Below, piece by piece: positions 22,271-34,843 of a stretch of 64,000 nucleotides of DNA. The DNA comes from Medicago truncatula (Eukaryota; Streptophyta; Magnoliopsida; Fabales; Fabaceae): NCBI RefSeq assembly GCF_003473485.1, contig NC_053048.1:50403755-50467754 (forward strand), written 5' to 3'. Position 1 is the first letter of the stretch, and each line of letters begins with the position of its first letter. Under the pieces are notes generated by a model. The model did no database searches, was not told the origin of the DNA, and saw only the letters and a list, made by a program, of their open reading frames with translations. A program made the translations under genes and the position numbers.

Positions 22271-23570
22271 TAATTAATTCATACTTTTGTAGTGATTTTC
22301 CTCTTTGAATTATGTAATTGTGAATCGTACCTCTGTTATTGTTATATGGTGCCACAATTAGGAAACAATTGATGTATGCTTTTCAGAAGAATTAGGACCT
22401 AAACATGGAAAGTAATCTGAATGCAGTATTATATACTAATGGAGCTACTGTATTGCATGTAAATTTCTTGCTATCAGAGAAGGCGGGTTTAGGGATTGGG
22501 TTTATTCAAGTCATTATCATTTTTTGTATTTGATTTTATGCTCATAACATGTTTGTGAAATTGTCTCAGGATAAGAAACCGATGTTTAATCTGCATATAA
22601 TTTTTTTGTATTTGATCTTCTTACGATGGATTGTCATTTGCATTGCTGAATTCTTTTTTTTTTCTTTGGTTAGTATTTTCAGGCTTTTAAAACTTTGCAT
22701 ATGACAGGTGGAGCAGTTCCTAAAAGCATTCAAGTTGAAGAATATTTATTTTGGTGTATTTTTGTCAACTTATGAATTTATAGGTACATATGAAAAATTG
22801 AGATGAATTTATGCAATTTGAGAAGGCAGGTTTGAGTTGTTATGCCATAGAACCTCTTATTATTTGTTTAAGTCATGATTTTGAAGTTAAAAAGTTGTCT
22901 CAATGTTTCATTGTTTATTTAAGTTAGTAGAACTTTGACTTTTTACTTACACCAATTTTGTTTGACAAAATCAAGTATGTAAATGACACAAGAAATAAGA
23001 AAGATGGCTTTTACAATTGTTGATCTTAATAGAGGAACTAGCTTAAGTTCACCTGTCTTTCTTTTTTTAGTATAAGAAGCTTCTCACCATTTTTTTGCAG
23101 GTATAAAATGACATGTTTAATTCCTCATACTACAAACAAAAATAAGATTCCAATTATGAATTTCAGAAGTCTACTGGACCATCATCGCAACGAATGCAAT
23201 GAGACTTTGGGATGATGGGTTTGATCTAGCCTCTCAACTAAGAACTGTTGGAACTCTTTACGCTCGGTAGCAACAACTTTGAAGCGTGTCAACTTAGGCA
23301 ACATCTCTCATAACATACTTCACTTGACAATCAATAGGTATGATCCAATTTTGATTAGTGCGCAAATTATGTTGTTTACCGATTAAAATATGTTTATGTT
23401 TTTCAAGTTATGTAAAAAGGCAGTTTAAAAGACATGGTGATTCTCAAGCTATTATTATTAAGTGTTTATAGATGATATAACCCAAGCTTTATATGTTTTT
23501 ATCTTATACTTTTTTTTTTGAAGAAATTTATCTTATATCTTTTAAATGTATATGAAGTCAAAGTTTTAAT

Positions 23571-23697
23571 AAGGTTCCATTTCTTTCCAAGACATGGTGA
23601 TCCAATGAGTTGACTACTTAAACTATTTTTGTCATGCTTCTTCAGTTTCTATTAATGAAAGGTTCCATTTCTTTCCAAGACATGGTGATCCAATGAG
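23571..23697. repeat. 88-bp-period direct repeat
   Basis: A 39-base segment starting 'aaggttccatttctttccaa' occurs at 23571 and again at 23659, essentially identical, separated by about 49 unique bases. It is inside the Helitron and has no coding role. Confidence 0.8.
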
Positions 23698-24120
23698 TAG
23701 TATAATGAAAGGGGTAGCCAGAGGTAGGCAATTTTAGTAATTTTTTGGGAAAATGTTAAATTATATCCTTTTGTATGATTTAAGTGCAATCAATTCACTT
23801 TCATTGCCTCGATAACACATTCAACACACATACTTTTTGGGTTATGTCATCTGCCGTTATTTGTCAATTATAAAAAAGAACCATTAAATTTTAATTGGTA
23901 ACCACCAGTCCACCAAATTTGTAAAGACCTTTTATTTATCAAATCAAATACATTTTTCTTCTAACTAATTGTTTCAAAAATCTGAATAAGGTTGTTGGTT
24001 TGAGCAATTTTGTTATCATGTAGGGTCCAAACCAATCTATGGTTGAGTTACCTACAAAACAATAAATGTTGACCACTCTTGAAATTGAAGTTATGTGGAA
24101 TTAAAAATGCATAGTTTTTA

Positions 24121-24215
24121 CACACAAGTGGAGGTACCGGGGTTCGAACCCCGGTCATGGTATCCGGCCTAACAATATCGGCATTTTTGCCAGTTGAGTT
24201 AGAACTTCTAGAGTT
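24121..24215 (-). mobile_element. tRNA-derived SINE, reverse orientation
   Basis: On the minus strand the order is box A-like 'taactcaactggcaaaaatg', then 'ggccggataccatgacc', then box B 'ggggttcgaaccccggt'. The spacing is longer than in a tRNA and there is no acceptor-stem pairing, so it is a SINE. Confidence 0.6.
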
Positions 24216-24846
24216 CTAGATATCAAAGACACAATTTAATTGGCTTTGTTCTGCTACTTTTTGTTTTTATTTCAATCATTAGATATTTTTCATTATAATA
24301 TATTCTCTCGGTTATGGAGGAAACTGGAAAGTGTCTTCAGTAGAAGACCCTTTTATTTGACTTCAGGATTTGTTTGTTTCTTCATGATCATGTGGGTAGT
24401 ATAAATTATTGAATAAATAGGGGAAATAGAAGCCAAGACTAACATGCCAATGGAGAGTTTACTATTTGGTAAAGCATTTTTTATATATTTTATTTTATAT
24501 GAATCGGTAAAATGATCTTTATCAATTGGGTTTTAAATTATAATGTGTTTGTTCATGTATTAAAAGAGTACTGGTGCAATAAAAAAAAGAATTCGTCCAA
24601 GTGTTTGCATTTGAAGAATATAAGTGAAATCACCAAAATCTATAACATCCTTCGCAATTTCATATTTAAAGTTAATTATAATTAATAAATATGATAAGAA
24701 ATATTGTTAAATGTATTCTTCAAACTAATTTTAAATCTATTTATTTAAAATCAACGATATTTGTGCAGTATTGAATCTCAATAAAAGTAAGAAAGTAGGT
24801 ATTTTCGAGTTCCAAGCATCTAAGAAATACATTTGTCATGATCAAT

Positions 24847-24889
24847 ATCTTTGACAAACTTTTTTTTTTGTAAGATCTTAGACAAACTT
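24847..24889 (-). repeat. Ultra-short T-run insertion, 15-bp duplication
   Basis: 'atctttgacaaactt' and 'atcttagacaaactt' flank a T run followed by 'gtaag'. Read in reverse it is 'cttac' plus an A tail. Confidence 0.55.
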
Positions 24890-25657
24890 ACTAAAAAAAC
24901 TTTTATATTAGTTTAAAGTTTTGAATTTATCTTTAATCTTCTATGTTTATGACGATCCTTTTAAATTATTCCAAGAGGTTAATATGCACTTTCAATGTTA
25001 AGTTATGTAAGCAAATCATTTTAACCTTTAAGGTATGATTGGATTGAAGGTTTAAAAAGGAAATGGAGGGAAGTTGACATGAATAAACAACAAAGGTCAT
25101 GTAGGGTAATGGATTGGTAATGGACACAACGCTCGAGAAAATTTTGTATTGATAATGGATTTGCTGATGGAGTGGTTTGTGATGTTTAGTATTGTTCTAC
25201 TTAAAAACAAAAAGAGTGTGTTGATTTCGGTTTGATCTGTTATCTTCGTATTCATATCTTTTGATTGGTAGGAAGGCTACTTGGTTGTAATTTTATCTTA
25301 TGGCATATGTAGTTTCTGTTTAATTTATTGTTTTAATCGTATTCTTGAATCCCGTTGTATTACGTTTCCTCAATATTATTGTATACCGTTTTATTCAAAA
25401 TTGTATGATGTCAATGATGGCATCAACCATGTCGTGGAATATCAGACATGAAGTTACCGTCGTATGGTCAGTTGTCGACGTTAATCTCATCCATGGATCA
25501 CATGTTTTAGTATTCTTATTTTTTTTATGATATTCTAGGGTTAAAATTTAAATTAGAGGTATACGTAATATGTCTGTATTTCTTTTGATGCGTTAATGTC
25601 GTTAGGTTTGCATCCAAACATTAGTTATGCCCGTGCATCGCGCGGGTAACACACTAG

Positions 25658-26230
25658 TTATTATTCAATCCAACAAACAATAACCATGACTCAAAATTCA
25701 ACAACAATCACCAACAATCATAATTCAACCAAAATCGACAACATAAACCAACAAAACTCATAATTTAACAACGACTTATAAATCATAATTTAACAACATA
25801 AATTGACAACACTCAACACAATTTAACCAAAATCTACCGACACTTTTTACACTTACAGTTTGAACGAACAGTGATGTAACACCCCCTCTTCGCATACCAT
25901 CCACGAAAACATGGATTATACGTCACTATCGATGCACAAATAAAAAAACTAATAAAATTGTCTACTTTTTGGAACATTGCACAACAAACATTCATTTGCA
26001 CATAAAAAATAAATATATTTATACAAGCTTTGGTGAAATATTGACCACAAAAAAGGGGCCGGTAAACTATGGACCACAAAAAAGTGTTGGTAAACTATGG
26101 ACAGCAAAAAAGTGTTGATGCACTATAAAATTATATCGTATACAAGTTATATTGCTTCTTTTTTGGGTGATTGGCCACCTCTGTCAATTATCAAAACACA
26201 AAATGACCCGGGATTAATCCAATGCACAAT
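25658..26230. other. Low-complexity intergenic
   Basis: The left half is a run of 'aacaacaat', 'aaccaaaat' and 'cataattcaac' words. The right half contains 'gtaaactatgga' repeated three times (26060-26105). No coding pattern is recognised; a minus-strand frame at 25834-26079 is Cys-rich only at its N-terminal-distal end and matches no family I know. Confidence 0.45.
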
Positions 26231-26236
26231 ACATAG

Positions 26237-26346
26237 AAACCCTAACTTGAGAGAAGAGCAAGCATTTTTGGTTTTTTGAAGGGCTCATTGAGCAATTTTC
26301 AAATGTTTTTTTAAGAAAAATAATTGAAGAGGCCCATTTAAGCCCA
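26237..26346. promoter_or_regulatory. Telo-box and two site II motifs of WDR74 promoter
   Basis: A telo-box 'aaaccctaa' lies at 26237-26245. Two site II-type motifs follow on the opposite strand sense: 'ggccca' (26331-26336, i.e. TGGGCC) and 'agccca' (26341-26346, i.e. TGGGCT), 119-135 bases before the start codon. The telo-box plus site II pairing is known from plant ribosomal-protein and ribosome-biogenesis promoters bound by TCP factors, which agrees with the predicted job of the downstream gene. Confidence 0.65.
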
Positions 26347-26464
26347 ATAATAAAAAACCGGTACCCGTTTCTAACTAAATAGGTTTAGCAGCAAACCAGT
26401 AGCCATACACAAACAAACCACTCCTTCTGTTCCAAAATCGCAGCGTAGTAGTAGTTGCAGCAAA

Positions 26465-29400
26465 ATGCCTCGCGCAACCACTGTAGAGTGCCCTGGTTGT
26501 CCTCCACTTCGAGCTTTAACATTCGATACACTTGGTCTTATCAAAGGTATCATTATCCTTTTTCTTACTTTCAATTCGCTTCTATTTTTTCTTACTCTTT
26601 CTTCTTTTATCTTCTTTAGTTATCGAATCCCGTGAAATACAAGGAGGTCCCAAGGTAGTAGATAGGTGGGGTCAACCCGATTCAACTAAGTCTGTTAACG
26701 CTGTTTCACTCATTCATCGCCAATCCAACCCAGTACGTTTTCTTTCTCTGCTTTTTGCTATCTTTATTGGTTTGGTTTAATTCATTTCTCTTTTCTACTT
26801 GTCTGTGTTTTCCTTAATTTTCAACATTAAATTATTTTGGACGTGCCCTGTCGGTGTAAATCTACTTTACACGTACAAATGCAAAATGTGGGAAACAACT
26901 AAAAAAAGTTAACGATTTTTCAGTACTAGTTTTTTTATTCTTATTATTTCCCTATGTCTTTCTGGTATTGCAGTTATTAGCTGTGGCAAGAAAAGATGGA
27001 CAGGTAAGCTACTTACCGGTTTTATACTTGGCTCTGGAACATGTTTTGTTTTCAATATTTGTTATAAAAAGGTATGCATTTCACTCAATATATATAAACA
27101 AATAATGCAGATTGAGGTTTTGAGCCCTGTCACTGGAGTTTCTCTAGCTACAATATCAAATGCCAATGATTTAGATCTTCAGTCTCAAGAGAATAATGTT
27201 ATTGGTTTGCATCTATTTGCAAAACAAAATCTTGAGTTAGAATCCAGGTATATAAACCCTTGTTTTTTGATAGTTTAAGACTGTTTTTCATTCTTATTGT
27301 TGTGTGAATGCCATAGGATATACATCAAAGTTTTGTGCTATTTTTAGGTTGCTTTGTAGGTAAGTCTCACGTCTAATCCTTCTATATACATTAGAGTTCT
27401 GTAGTATTTTTAGGTTGCTTTGTAGGTAAGTCTAACGTCTAATCTTTCTAGATAGTTGTGAGACTACTTGGGTTATATGGCCCTATTTCTTTGGACAAGT
27501 TCTATTAGTATTAGTACTTTGCCTTATTATTAGTTTACAAAATTGTAATTGGTTTAGTTTTTTTTTTTTTTTTGGTTTAGTTTTTTCATGTTTGGTTTAC
27601 ATCTTCCAATCATATATTTAGTGTTACCAATTACCATCGACCATATTCTTGACTTAAATATTATTATTTAAACAAAAGTTGATAGTTGTAACTACAATCT
27701 TGTTTAAGTACTTTGCGTAGGCAAAGGATTTGAGAGGAGAGAATTGGGTAGGAAAGAGTGGTGTCAAGTCAAAACATAGATGTGAATTTTACTGTTCTAT
27801 AATCTGTTTTCCTTTCTCTTTTTAAAAGTGAATCTCAGTTGATTCTTTTAAAAAAATATTTATTTATTTATTTAATTTTCTAAATTAGTTTTTACCATTT
27901 TAAAGAGTTTTGGAAATATTATCATTTAAATTATAATTATAATCTCTTGAGAGTTTTGTTGTCCATTGTCGTCTGATTCGAGAGATTAATCTCTGCAATT
28001 GCGCTTAGGAAATACTAGTTTACAAGAAAAAAGTATTGTTATAACTTCCAATTACAACCTTCATCATGGTTCCTCCGCCAAATGCAAACACAATCCATCT
28101 CATATGTCCATAAACACAAGATTAAAAGTTGTGATTGAACAAGAGTAAGAGTTTTGCAAAGTCAAAAAAACACCCTTAATGAGGAAATTGGGAAGATGGG
28201 CTGCAGAAAATCGTAACCCAGTTAAAGCTATCCGTGAATGGTTGGAAACTTTCAACACAACAGAATTGGCTTCAAAAGCTTATGAAGATAAAAAAGTTTG
28301 AATTTGAAGTCGTGAACAATATTGTTGTTTCTATGAAGACTATATTTGCTTGTTTGAATGACTTAGAGTGATACGCTAAATATATCTTCAAATTTAATCA
28401 ACCGTTTCTGGAAAAGATGAAGATATATTTGACGTATCAGTCTTTGAGCCATTCAAGCAAGCAACTATAGTGTTAATAGAAACAGCAATAATGTTCACAA
28501 CTTCGAATTCAAGTTTTATTACCTTTGTAAGCTTTTGAAGCCTCTTTACGGGTTCCTTTAATCGGGTTACGATTTTCTGCAGCCCATCTTCACGATTCCT
28601 CATTAAGGGTTTTTGTTTTTTCGCAAAACTCTTATTCTTGTTCAATCCATTGACAACTTTCACTCTTGTGCTTTTGGATACATGAGATGGATTGTGTTTG
28701 CGACTTGGTGGAGGAACCATGATGAAAGTTGTAATTGGAAGTTATAATAATATTTTTTGTTGTGAACAATGCATTTTCTACACGTAATTGCGGAGATTAA
28801 TCTCTCGAATCAGACAACAAAACTAGTAAGAGATTATAATAATCTTCCCAAAACTCTTTAAATGCTAAAAACTATTTTAGGAAATTAAATAAAATAAATA
28901 TTTTTTATAAGAATCAAGTGAGAGTCACTTTTTTTTTTTTTTTGAGTAAAGGTGAGATTCACTTTTAAAAAGAGAAATAAAAAAGATTATAGAATAGTAT
29001 GACTTTTAAGTAGTATTTGTTGTTGTTAGCTTGTTGCACATCTTGACAAATGCTATTTGTATCATTTATATCAGACTGGACTGTAGCCTGTAGGAACTGG
29101 TAACTGTTCATTTGTTAGTGTGCATATTTTAGATGATTGCATGGCTTAACAGTAACAGAAATTTTTCAAAGTTCAGGCATATAGTATTTACATAGAACTA
29201 TATCTTCAGCATGTCCATTGTGCGAGATTAAAGACCTAGGATAAAACCTGTGGTGCTTGAAAGATACTGAAGTAGAGAGGCCAATAGAGTCTTGAAACAC
29301 GGCATAATGGGAACAATTGTTCCTGCTTGAAATAGGGCAATGTAAAATTATTTCTATTTTGTAACAAGTTCAGTTGCATCCATTAAAAAGATGCAATATG

Positions 29401-32400
29401 AGCCCTGCTTAAACTCATTCATATTCAGTCCCTCGTAATGGACCTGATCCCTAGTTAATTTGAACCTAGAGAAATCATAATGGATGAATAATTGCTGACA
29501 CAGTGAGCCATATCATTATAATTTGCTTGCTTTGACCTATACCACTGTGTTAATTCTCCGTGTGCCCCTTGTCATATGCACCATTTTTAATGTGTTCCCA
29601 TTTGCATTTCTGAAAATTTTCTGCAAAAGTTTCTCGGACAATGGAACTGTCTTTATGATTAAGTTATTAAGTGGGTTCTCATTTTTTAAATATATTAATG
29701 TTGCATGTATGCGTGTATGGGTGCGGCTATTATGTATTTGTGATTTTATATTTGTGGGTACTTCCAGCATCATTCAAATGTTTCATTGTTATTTAGGGCT
29801 TATAATTTACTTACATGTACGGGCAAAGGGAGTGCAAGCATAAGGTCCATTGAAGTTCCTGATTCAGCGACAGGATCTTCTAGCATTGATTCTTCAAAAA
29901 CCTGGAATGTATGTAATAGTGGTAACGTCTTGTGTTGCAAGGTGGACAAAAATGAGAAGTTTGCTTTATTTGGAGGGTGAGTTTATGATTTGTATGATGT
30001 AGAAACTTTTAAATTATGCTGAATGCACATGACTATTGAACGGTTTAAATAGTTTTGCATTTTATGGTAAAAAGGAAAGAAAGAGTGAAGGACATTCAAC
30101 TACTTGAGGGTTCTGATTTGATGATCAGCCAGATGTAGTCCCTAAAAAATAATGATTAATGAAGAATTATCATTTGTAGGAAAGGCGTTGAAGTTAATAT
30201 TTGGGATCTTGATAACTGCACGAAGATCTGGAATGCCAAATCTGTGAGCCATGAACCCCCTTCATTTCAAATTTTTTATTAACTATTAATTTTTCTTCTC
30301 CACTTTATCTTATGCTAGAACGCATTTTGTTTTTTGTTTTACCAAGCTTGATTTTACTAATTTTTTTAACCTATGCAGCCTCCTAAAAACAGCCTTGATA
30401 TATTTACACCTACCTGGTTCACATCTGTTTCATATCTAAGTAAAGATGACCATCGGAAATTTGTTGCTGGCACCAATAACCATCAGGTACTTTTAATCAG
30501 TGAATTCTTAAATTCCAAACTAAATGAAGAAAAAGATCTTTGGTGTCAGATAACATGAAATACTCCTCTTTGATGTGGATATACTTCAACTAGGTGTATT
30601 AGAGGGTGTACTAGAGACGTTTGAGAAGGATTAATAACCGCTCTCAATCTGGACTTGAGAAATACAAATTATATTTTATCAAGGGGGAATGGAAACATAT
30701 TTCCACAAAGTATATTTACGCATGGACTATAGCCAATCTTTCATGCAAAGGATTATAATCTAGTTAATGTGTTTGACTTATTTTCTTAATGTGATAAGAT
30801 CTGACCTTTGATATTTCTATTGTTTAATATTCAATTGAACAGAAAGCTAGTTTTATTTCTCATTTTTGCCCAAAGAGTCTCCAAAATATTCTTTTCAAAT
30901 CAATTGTTTGTTACTCAAATTTATAATATGTGAAGGTTCAATTATTTTTAAAATTAAATGCAATCAATTTAAATTTTTATATTGTTAGAACCCACTGTTT
31001 CTCTACCATATATTGTGCATATATTTCTTCAAATTTTCCTTTTTAAAGCCGTGTCTACATATATATGTGTGCCAATTTTCAGTTTGAATACAAAAGGAAG
31101 CATATATTGCATATTTTGACATTATTTGATTTCATGAAGTAAATATGATACTCATTAGTGAATAATATAGTTTATCACCTTAATGCTGCATGCTATATCT
31201 CCAATTCTCCTTTTTATTAACAAAGATGAGGAGAATGAGAATAATGTGGTTTCAAATTCAAACTGTGAATGTACTGTTTACTTTACTTTTTAATTCAGAA
31301 ACACTTATATCTTGTATATCTACATATAAATTTTCTAATTACTCTTCCATTTTTAACGCTGGTCCTTTGAACAGGTTCGCCTTTATGACATATCTGCTCA
31401 GAGGAGACCTGTTCTCTCTATTGATTTTCGTGAGACACCAATTAAAGTACTGGCTGAGGATATAGATGGCAATACAATCTATCTAGGGAATGGGTCTGGT
31501 GACATGGCTTCTGTTGATATACGTACAGGTACCCCCCAAAAGTTATGGAAATGTTTCATAAATTTAAGAAGTGGTTACAGCATTGTTTAACTTCTATATT
31601 ATTCAGTATACTGTAGTATTACTACTATTCTTCATCGACGTTCCTCATTTTTCCATCTGTAACTGAACATTTTGGACTATCCTATTTGATATATTAATTC
31701 TATAAAATAATTTTCTTTTAGACAATGTTATAAATTAGCTATTATCTGGCGAGGGTAGTTTGGATTTGGCATATTAACAAATAACAACAACAACAACCAA
31801 GCCTTATCCCACTAAGTGGGGTCGGGTCGGCATCTGGCATATTGACAGTCCCTCAAAATACTAATATTAATGTAATTAAGATGAGCCTTTGTGGCTTTTT
31901 CTTTGATGTTTTCCTGCTATTTAGAGACAATTGATTGTCAACTGGTGCAACTGTGTTATGTTAAAACTTCTAGTTATTGTGAACTTTATTCATTTCATTT
32001 GTCCTCTAGTTGGCCTTTTTGAATGACTTTGTAATGCTATTATTTTATTAAATACAGGTAAAATGCTAGGATGTTTTACCGGAAAATGCTCTGGAAGCAT
32101 CAGATCCATTGTCAGGCACCCCGAGCTACCTGTGGTAGCTTCATGTGGTGAGCATTAGTCTGTCTTTTCCCTTCTGTGTTGCATGTTCTTTCAAGTTTTA
32201 AGCTGGTTCTCTGAAGTCTTGAATTGATCACAATTTTTTAATAGTTATCTCTACAATTGTTTTTTTGTTTACCTGGAGCCAAATTATAATCCTGTTTATT
32301 TACCATATCGACCTTGAGCATGATTTCTTCTGAACCTCATAAAGTAGTACAGACATGTAGTTACTGGTTGATTTTATTTTTTCTAGATAAAGTGATGCCC

Positions 32401-33760
32401 TTTCGTTGTCTGATAAAAATATATCAAGCTTCTGTTATCAACCGAGTTTTGCCATGTCCGCCACTATTACTCATATAATTGCTATTCTTCTAGGACTGGA
32501 TGGCTATTTACGACTTTGGGATACAAAGACAAGGCAGCTTCTTTCATCTGTAGGTTTCATATCCTTTTTTTTTTTTGTCCTTTTCAGAATTGCTATTGCT
32601 ATAGAGTTCATGTTGTTGCGATCTGTCTGTATGTCACCTTAATCTAAAAGAAATTAATGATATCTGGCCATTCTAAACTATATGGCTTATTTGAATATCT
32701 GATAAATAAACCTATGAGCTAAAGTCTATTAATTTGTATTGATTAAATCTATGTTTGGAGAAAGATATACTGTTTGACATGTTCTGACATTGAAAATAGT
32801 TATTTGTGAGGTTAGTAAAAAGAGGGTGCATTTGTAAACATGAGCCTGGGTGGGTCTCAAATGACTGTCATAGTTGTTTTCTGCCTTTAATAATGTGCAT
32901 CTGTCAAGTTAGTCATTTTGTTAAAAAATATTTCTGTGTTCTTGTATCATAGTCAGTCATAATCATATATATATTTTGATTGGTTGCAGGTTTTCCTTAA
33001 GCAGCATATTCTGCATGTTCTTTTTGATTCCAATTTCATTGTTGAAGGTTAGTCTTTTTTATCATCAATTTCATTGTTTCTCAATGTTCTATTTTTTTTC
33101 AAGATTCTCAAGAAAAAAGTGATTGATGATGAGTGTTGCTTGATGTCAGGAGTAGTTAGTTTTATTCAAAATTATCAATTAATTAAAAGCGACACTTGTA
33201 GAATTTAGTTAGAGGGGCTGCAATAGATCCATTTGGAATGGGAAACTCTTGGTGGCAATTCTGTTCCCCGTTTTCTCTTCAGATTTCCCTAATACAATTC
33301 TGATCTTTTGGCTTGTAACATTCTTTGATTTCTTTTGTTTGTTTTTCTGTCTTAAATGCATGACCTAGCTGTTTGTTCACATTGTATGTTCTTATATTGT
33401 TTCCAGATATCTTTGGTTATTTAAGTTTAGTACGGTTGCTTATTCTGCACCACTAATTTTATTTACACAGATACTCCCAAAGGAGCGGATTCGCTACCAA
33501 TCAAGGAAGAAACTATAAAAGAGATCACAGATGGGGAAGAAATTGAAGCTACACCTTTGAAAAGAAAAAAGTCCTCTAGAAATAAAGAAAATGTGATAGA
33601 TGGTAGTAAAAAAAAAAGAGCCAAGGAGAGTGAAGAACACAAAAAATCCAAAGGAAATGATGAACATGAGAAGACGGCGTCAAGAGACAAAGGAAGCAAG
33701 TCAACATCAAAGAAAAAAAACAAGAGCTCAAAATATGAAATTCCAGATGAAGGGTTGTGA
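26465..33760 (+). CDS. WDR74: WD40 ribosome-biogenesis factor, WDR74/Nsa1 type
   Basis: Twelve exons: 26465-26546, 26620-26732, 26974-27003, 27111-27247, 29797-29976, 30180-30243, 30379-30486, 31375-31528, 32058-32147, 32494-32549, 32990-33047, 33471-33760; every join is GT-AG and in frame, 453 residues. WDR74/Nsa1 proteins act in the nucleolus during 60S subunit maturation. Supporting residues include LLAVARKDGQIEVL, YNLLTCTGKGSASIRS, KFALFGGKGVEVNIWDLD, FVAGTNNHQVRLYD, AQRRPVLSIDF, IYLGNGSGD, VASCGLDGYLRLWDTKTRQLLS and HVLFDSNF, the order of a single propeller. The last exon (residues about 358-453) is a lysine-rich tail with KRKKSSRNK and KKKRAKESEEHKK, likely nuclear targeting and rRNA contact. 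The promoter carries telo-box and site II motifs. Intron 4 is 2.5 kb and contains a long inverted repeat. Confidence 0.9.
27339..27455. repeat. 66-bp tandem duplication in WDR74 intron 4
   Basis: The word 'tatttttaggttgctttgta' followed by 'ggtaagtct' and 'cgtctaat' occurs at 27339 and 27405, a period of 66 bases with a few substitutions. It is not coding, but each unit contains 'aggtaagt', a perfect donor-like motif. Confidence 0.75.
27791..29001. repeat. 1.2-kb inverted repeat (hairpin) in intron 4
   Basis: The left arm 27791-28391 and right arm 28413-29001 are reverse complements along their whole length with scattered mismatches and indels, separated by only about 21 bases. Landmarks: 'ttctataatct...tttctctttttaaaagtgaa' pairs with 'ttcacttttaaaaagagaaa...agattatagaa', and 'atggttcctcc' pairs with 'ggaggaaccat'. 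The right arm keeps an open minus-strand frame of 108 codons (28394-28720, MVPPPSRKHNPSHVSKS...), of unknown family, whose counterpart in the left arm is broken. It lies inside a transcribed intron, so the pre-mRNA could fold into a long double-stranded stem. Confidence 0.88.
31767..31843 (-). mobile_element. Au-type SINE end with target duplication
   Basis: Between two copies of 'tggcatatt' (31767-31775, 31835-31843) lies 'aacaacaacaacaaccaagc' followed by 'cttatcccactaagtggggt', the well-known 3' part of the plant Au SINE family. It is a truncated insertion in intron 8 of the WDR74 gene. Strand assignment is tentative. Confidence 0.65.
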
Positions 33761-34843
33761 TTTAGCTGGATTTTGTACTATATGATATTTACGCCGAGGA
33801 ATCCAAACCAATATTGGGATGTATGTATGGTGATTGATGATGATGGTGGTAAAAGTTAAAGCAGGAGTTTGTTTTTGACAGTTGGATCAGATTGGAGGTT
33901 ACTTTATGGTGAAGTTGCTAGGATGGTTAGTTTGTGGAATTCTTATGCACTTGATAAGTGTGTTGTAAGTTATCCAACAAAATTTATCCTCAAACATGGA
34001 GGAGGTAGGATCTGGGCATCTGTTGGCTTGTGGACAATCAATCCTATTTTCTTAGGCGTGAAAGTGATTTGAAAATCATTTTCTTTATTCAATCAAATTT
34101 TGTTGAGTTGATATGTTTCTTATGATTAGGAGATTACTTTGATTTGTATTTAAACTAATAGAATGTTTCAATTTGAGCCTTATGAATGCAAAACATTGTT
34201 GAGAGGGGAGATCCCACTAAAGGATCAATTTTACCTTTTCAACGAGATCAACCATAGACTAATATAGTAATATGATTGATCTTTCGCACTAATAGTGGGA
34301 TATAGCTCCTTTCTAAGGAGGACAATAGTCCCTTTCAAGAAAGTCATCTTTTCCTGAATTGATTGTGTTAGAAATGTCTTAAATTAATAATTAAATTTGA
34401 ATAAATTATATAATATGTATCTTATTTTTGCTTTCAATTTTAATCCCCTACTTAGAAACAAAATTGACTAACAATGATCTTAATGGTAAGGGTCTTGGAC
34501 CCCTTAAATTCATTTCCCAGTAATATTACAATCACATGTCATTCAATCAGTTGAATAAATACAACAACTTTCAAACCAACGTCATAAGATATAGCAAGTA
34601 TTCACATCATCATTTTATCATCAAGTCATATATATATATATATATATATATCATTCATACTTCATTATAATTCAATCACACATCTCCCACATAATATTTC
34701 AAACATCATTACATAAATTCGTTAAGTATACACCTTTCACATAGACTCATATGTATGCGATGTTCTAGTTCGATTTTATATAGTTTAAAGTTCCATTTTT
34801 AAGGGGTATATAAGTTGGGTGTTTGAGGTTTGAACCCTCTAGC
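33761..34843. other. 3' flank of WDR74 gene
   Basis: The stretch contains the presumed 3' UTR and AT-rich intergenic DNA. A TA microsatellite lies at 34628-34651. An open frame at 33869-34072 has no recognisable domain and lies where a 3' UTR is expected. Nothing else is seen. Confidence 0.45.

Larger units (their letters stand above)
22041..25657 (+). mobile_element. Non-autonomous Helitron
   Basis: The right end is diagnostic: a GC-rich hairpin 'cccgtgc-atc-gcgcggg' at 25630-25646, 'taacaca', then CTAG (25654-25657) followed by host T, as required for Helitron insertion before T. The left end is taken as TCTCTCTCTTTACTG at 22041, but the preceding base is G rather than A, so the 5' border is uncertain. 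Similar low-complexity target DNA lies on both sides. No Rep/helicase frame is present. It carries an RPA1-like scrap near 22192-22270, a reverse SINE at 24121-24215 and an internal direct repeat at 23571-23697. Confidence 0.7.

Noticed and set aside
28394..28720. 108-codon minus-strand frame within the WDR74 intron as an independent gene
   Set aside because: It is one arm of a long inverted repeat, its mirror copy is broken, and no family or gene signals were recognised. Kept as part of the hairpin finding only.
33463..33723. 86-codon minus-strand frame of Ser/Phe/Leu
   Set aside because: Antisense of the lysine-rich last exon of the WDR74 gene.
33869..34072. 67-codon open frame downstream of the WDR74 stop codon
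   Set aside because: No recognised domain, and the position fits a 3' UTR.
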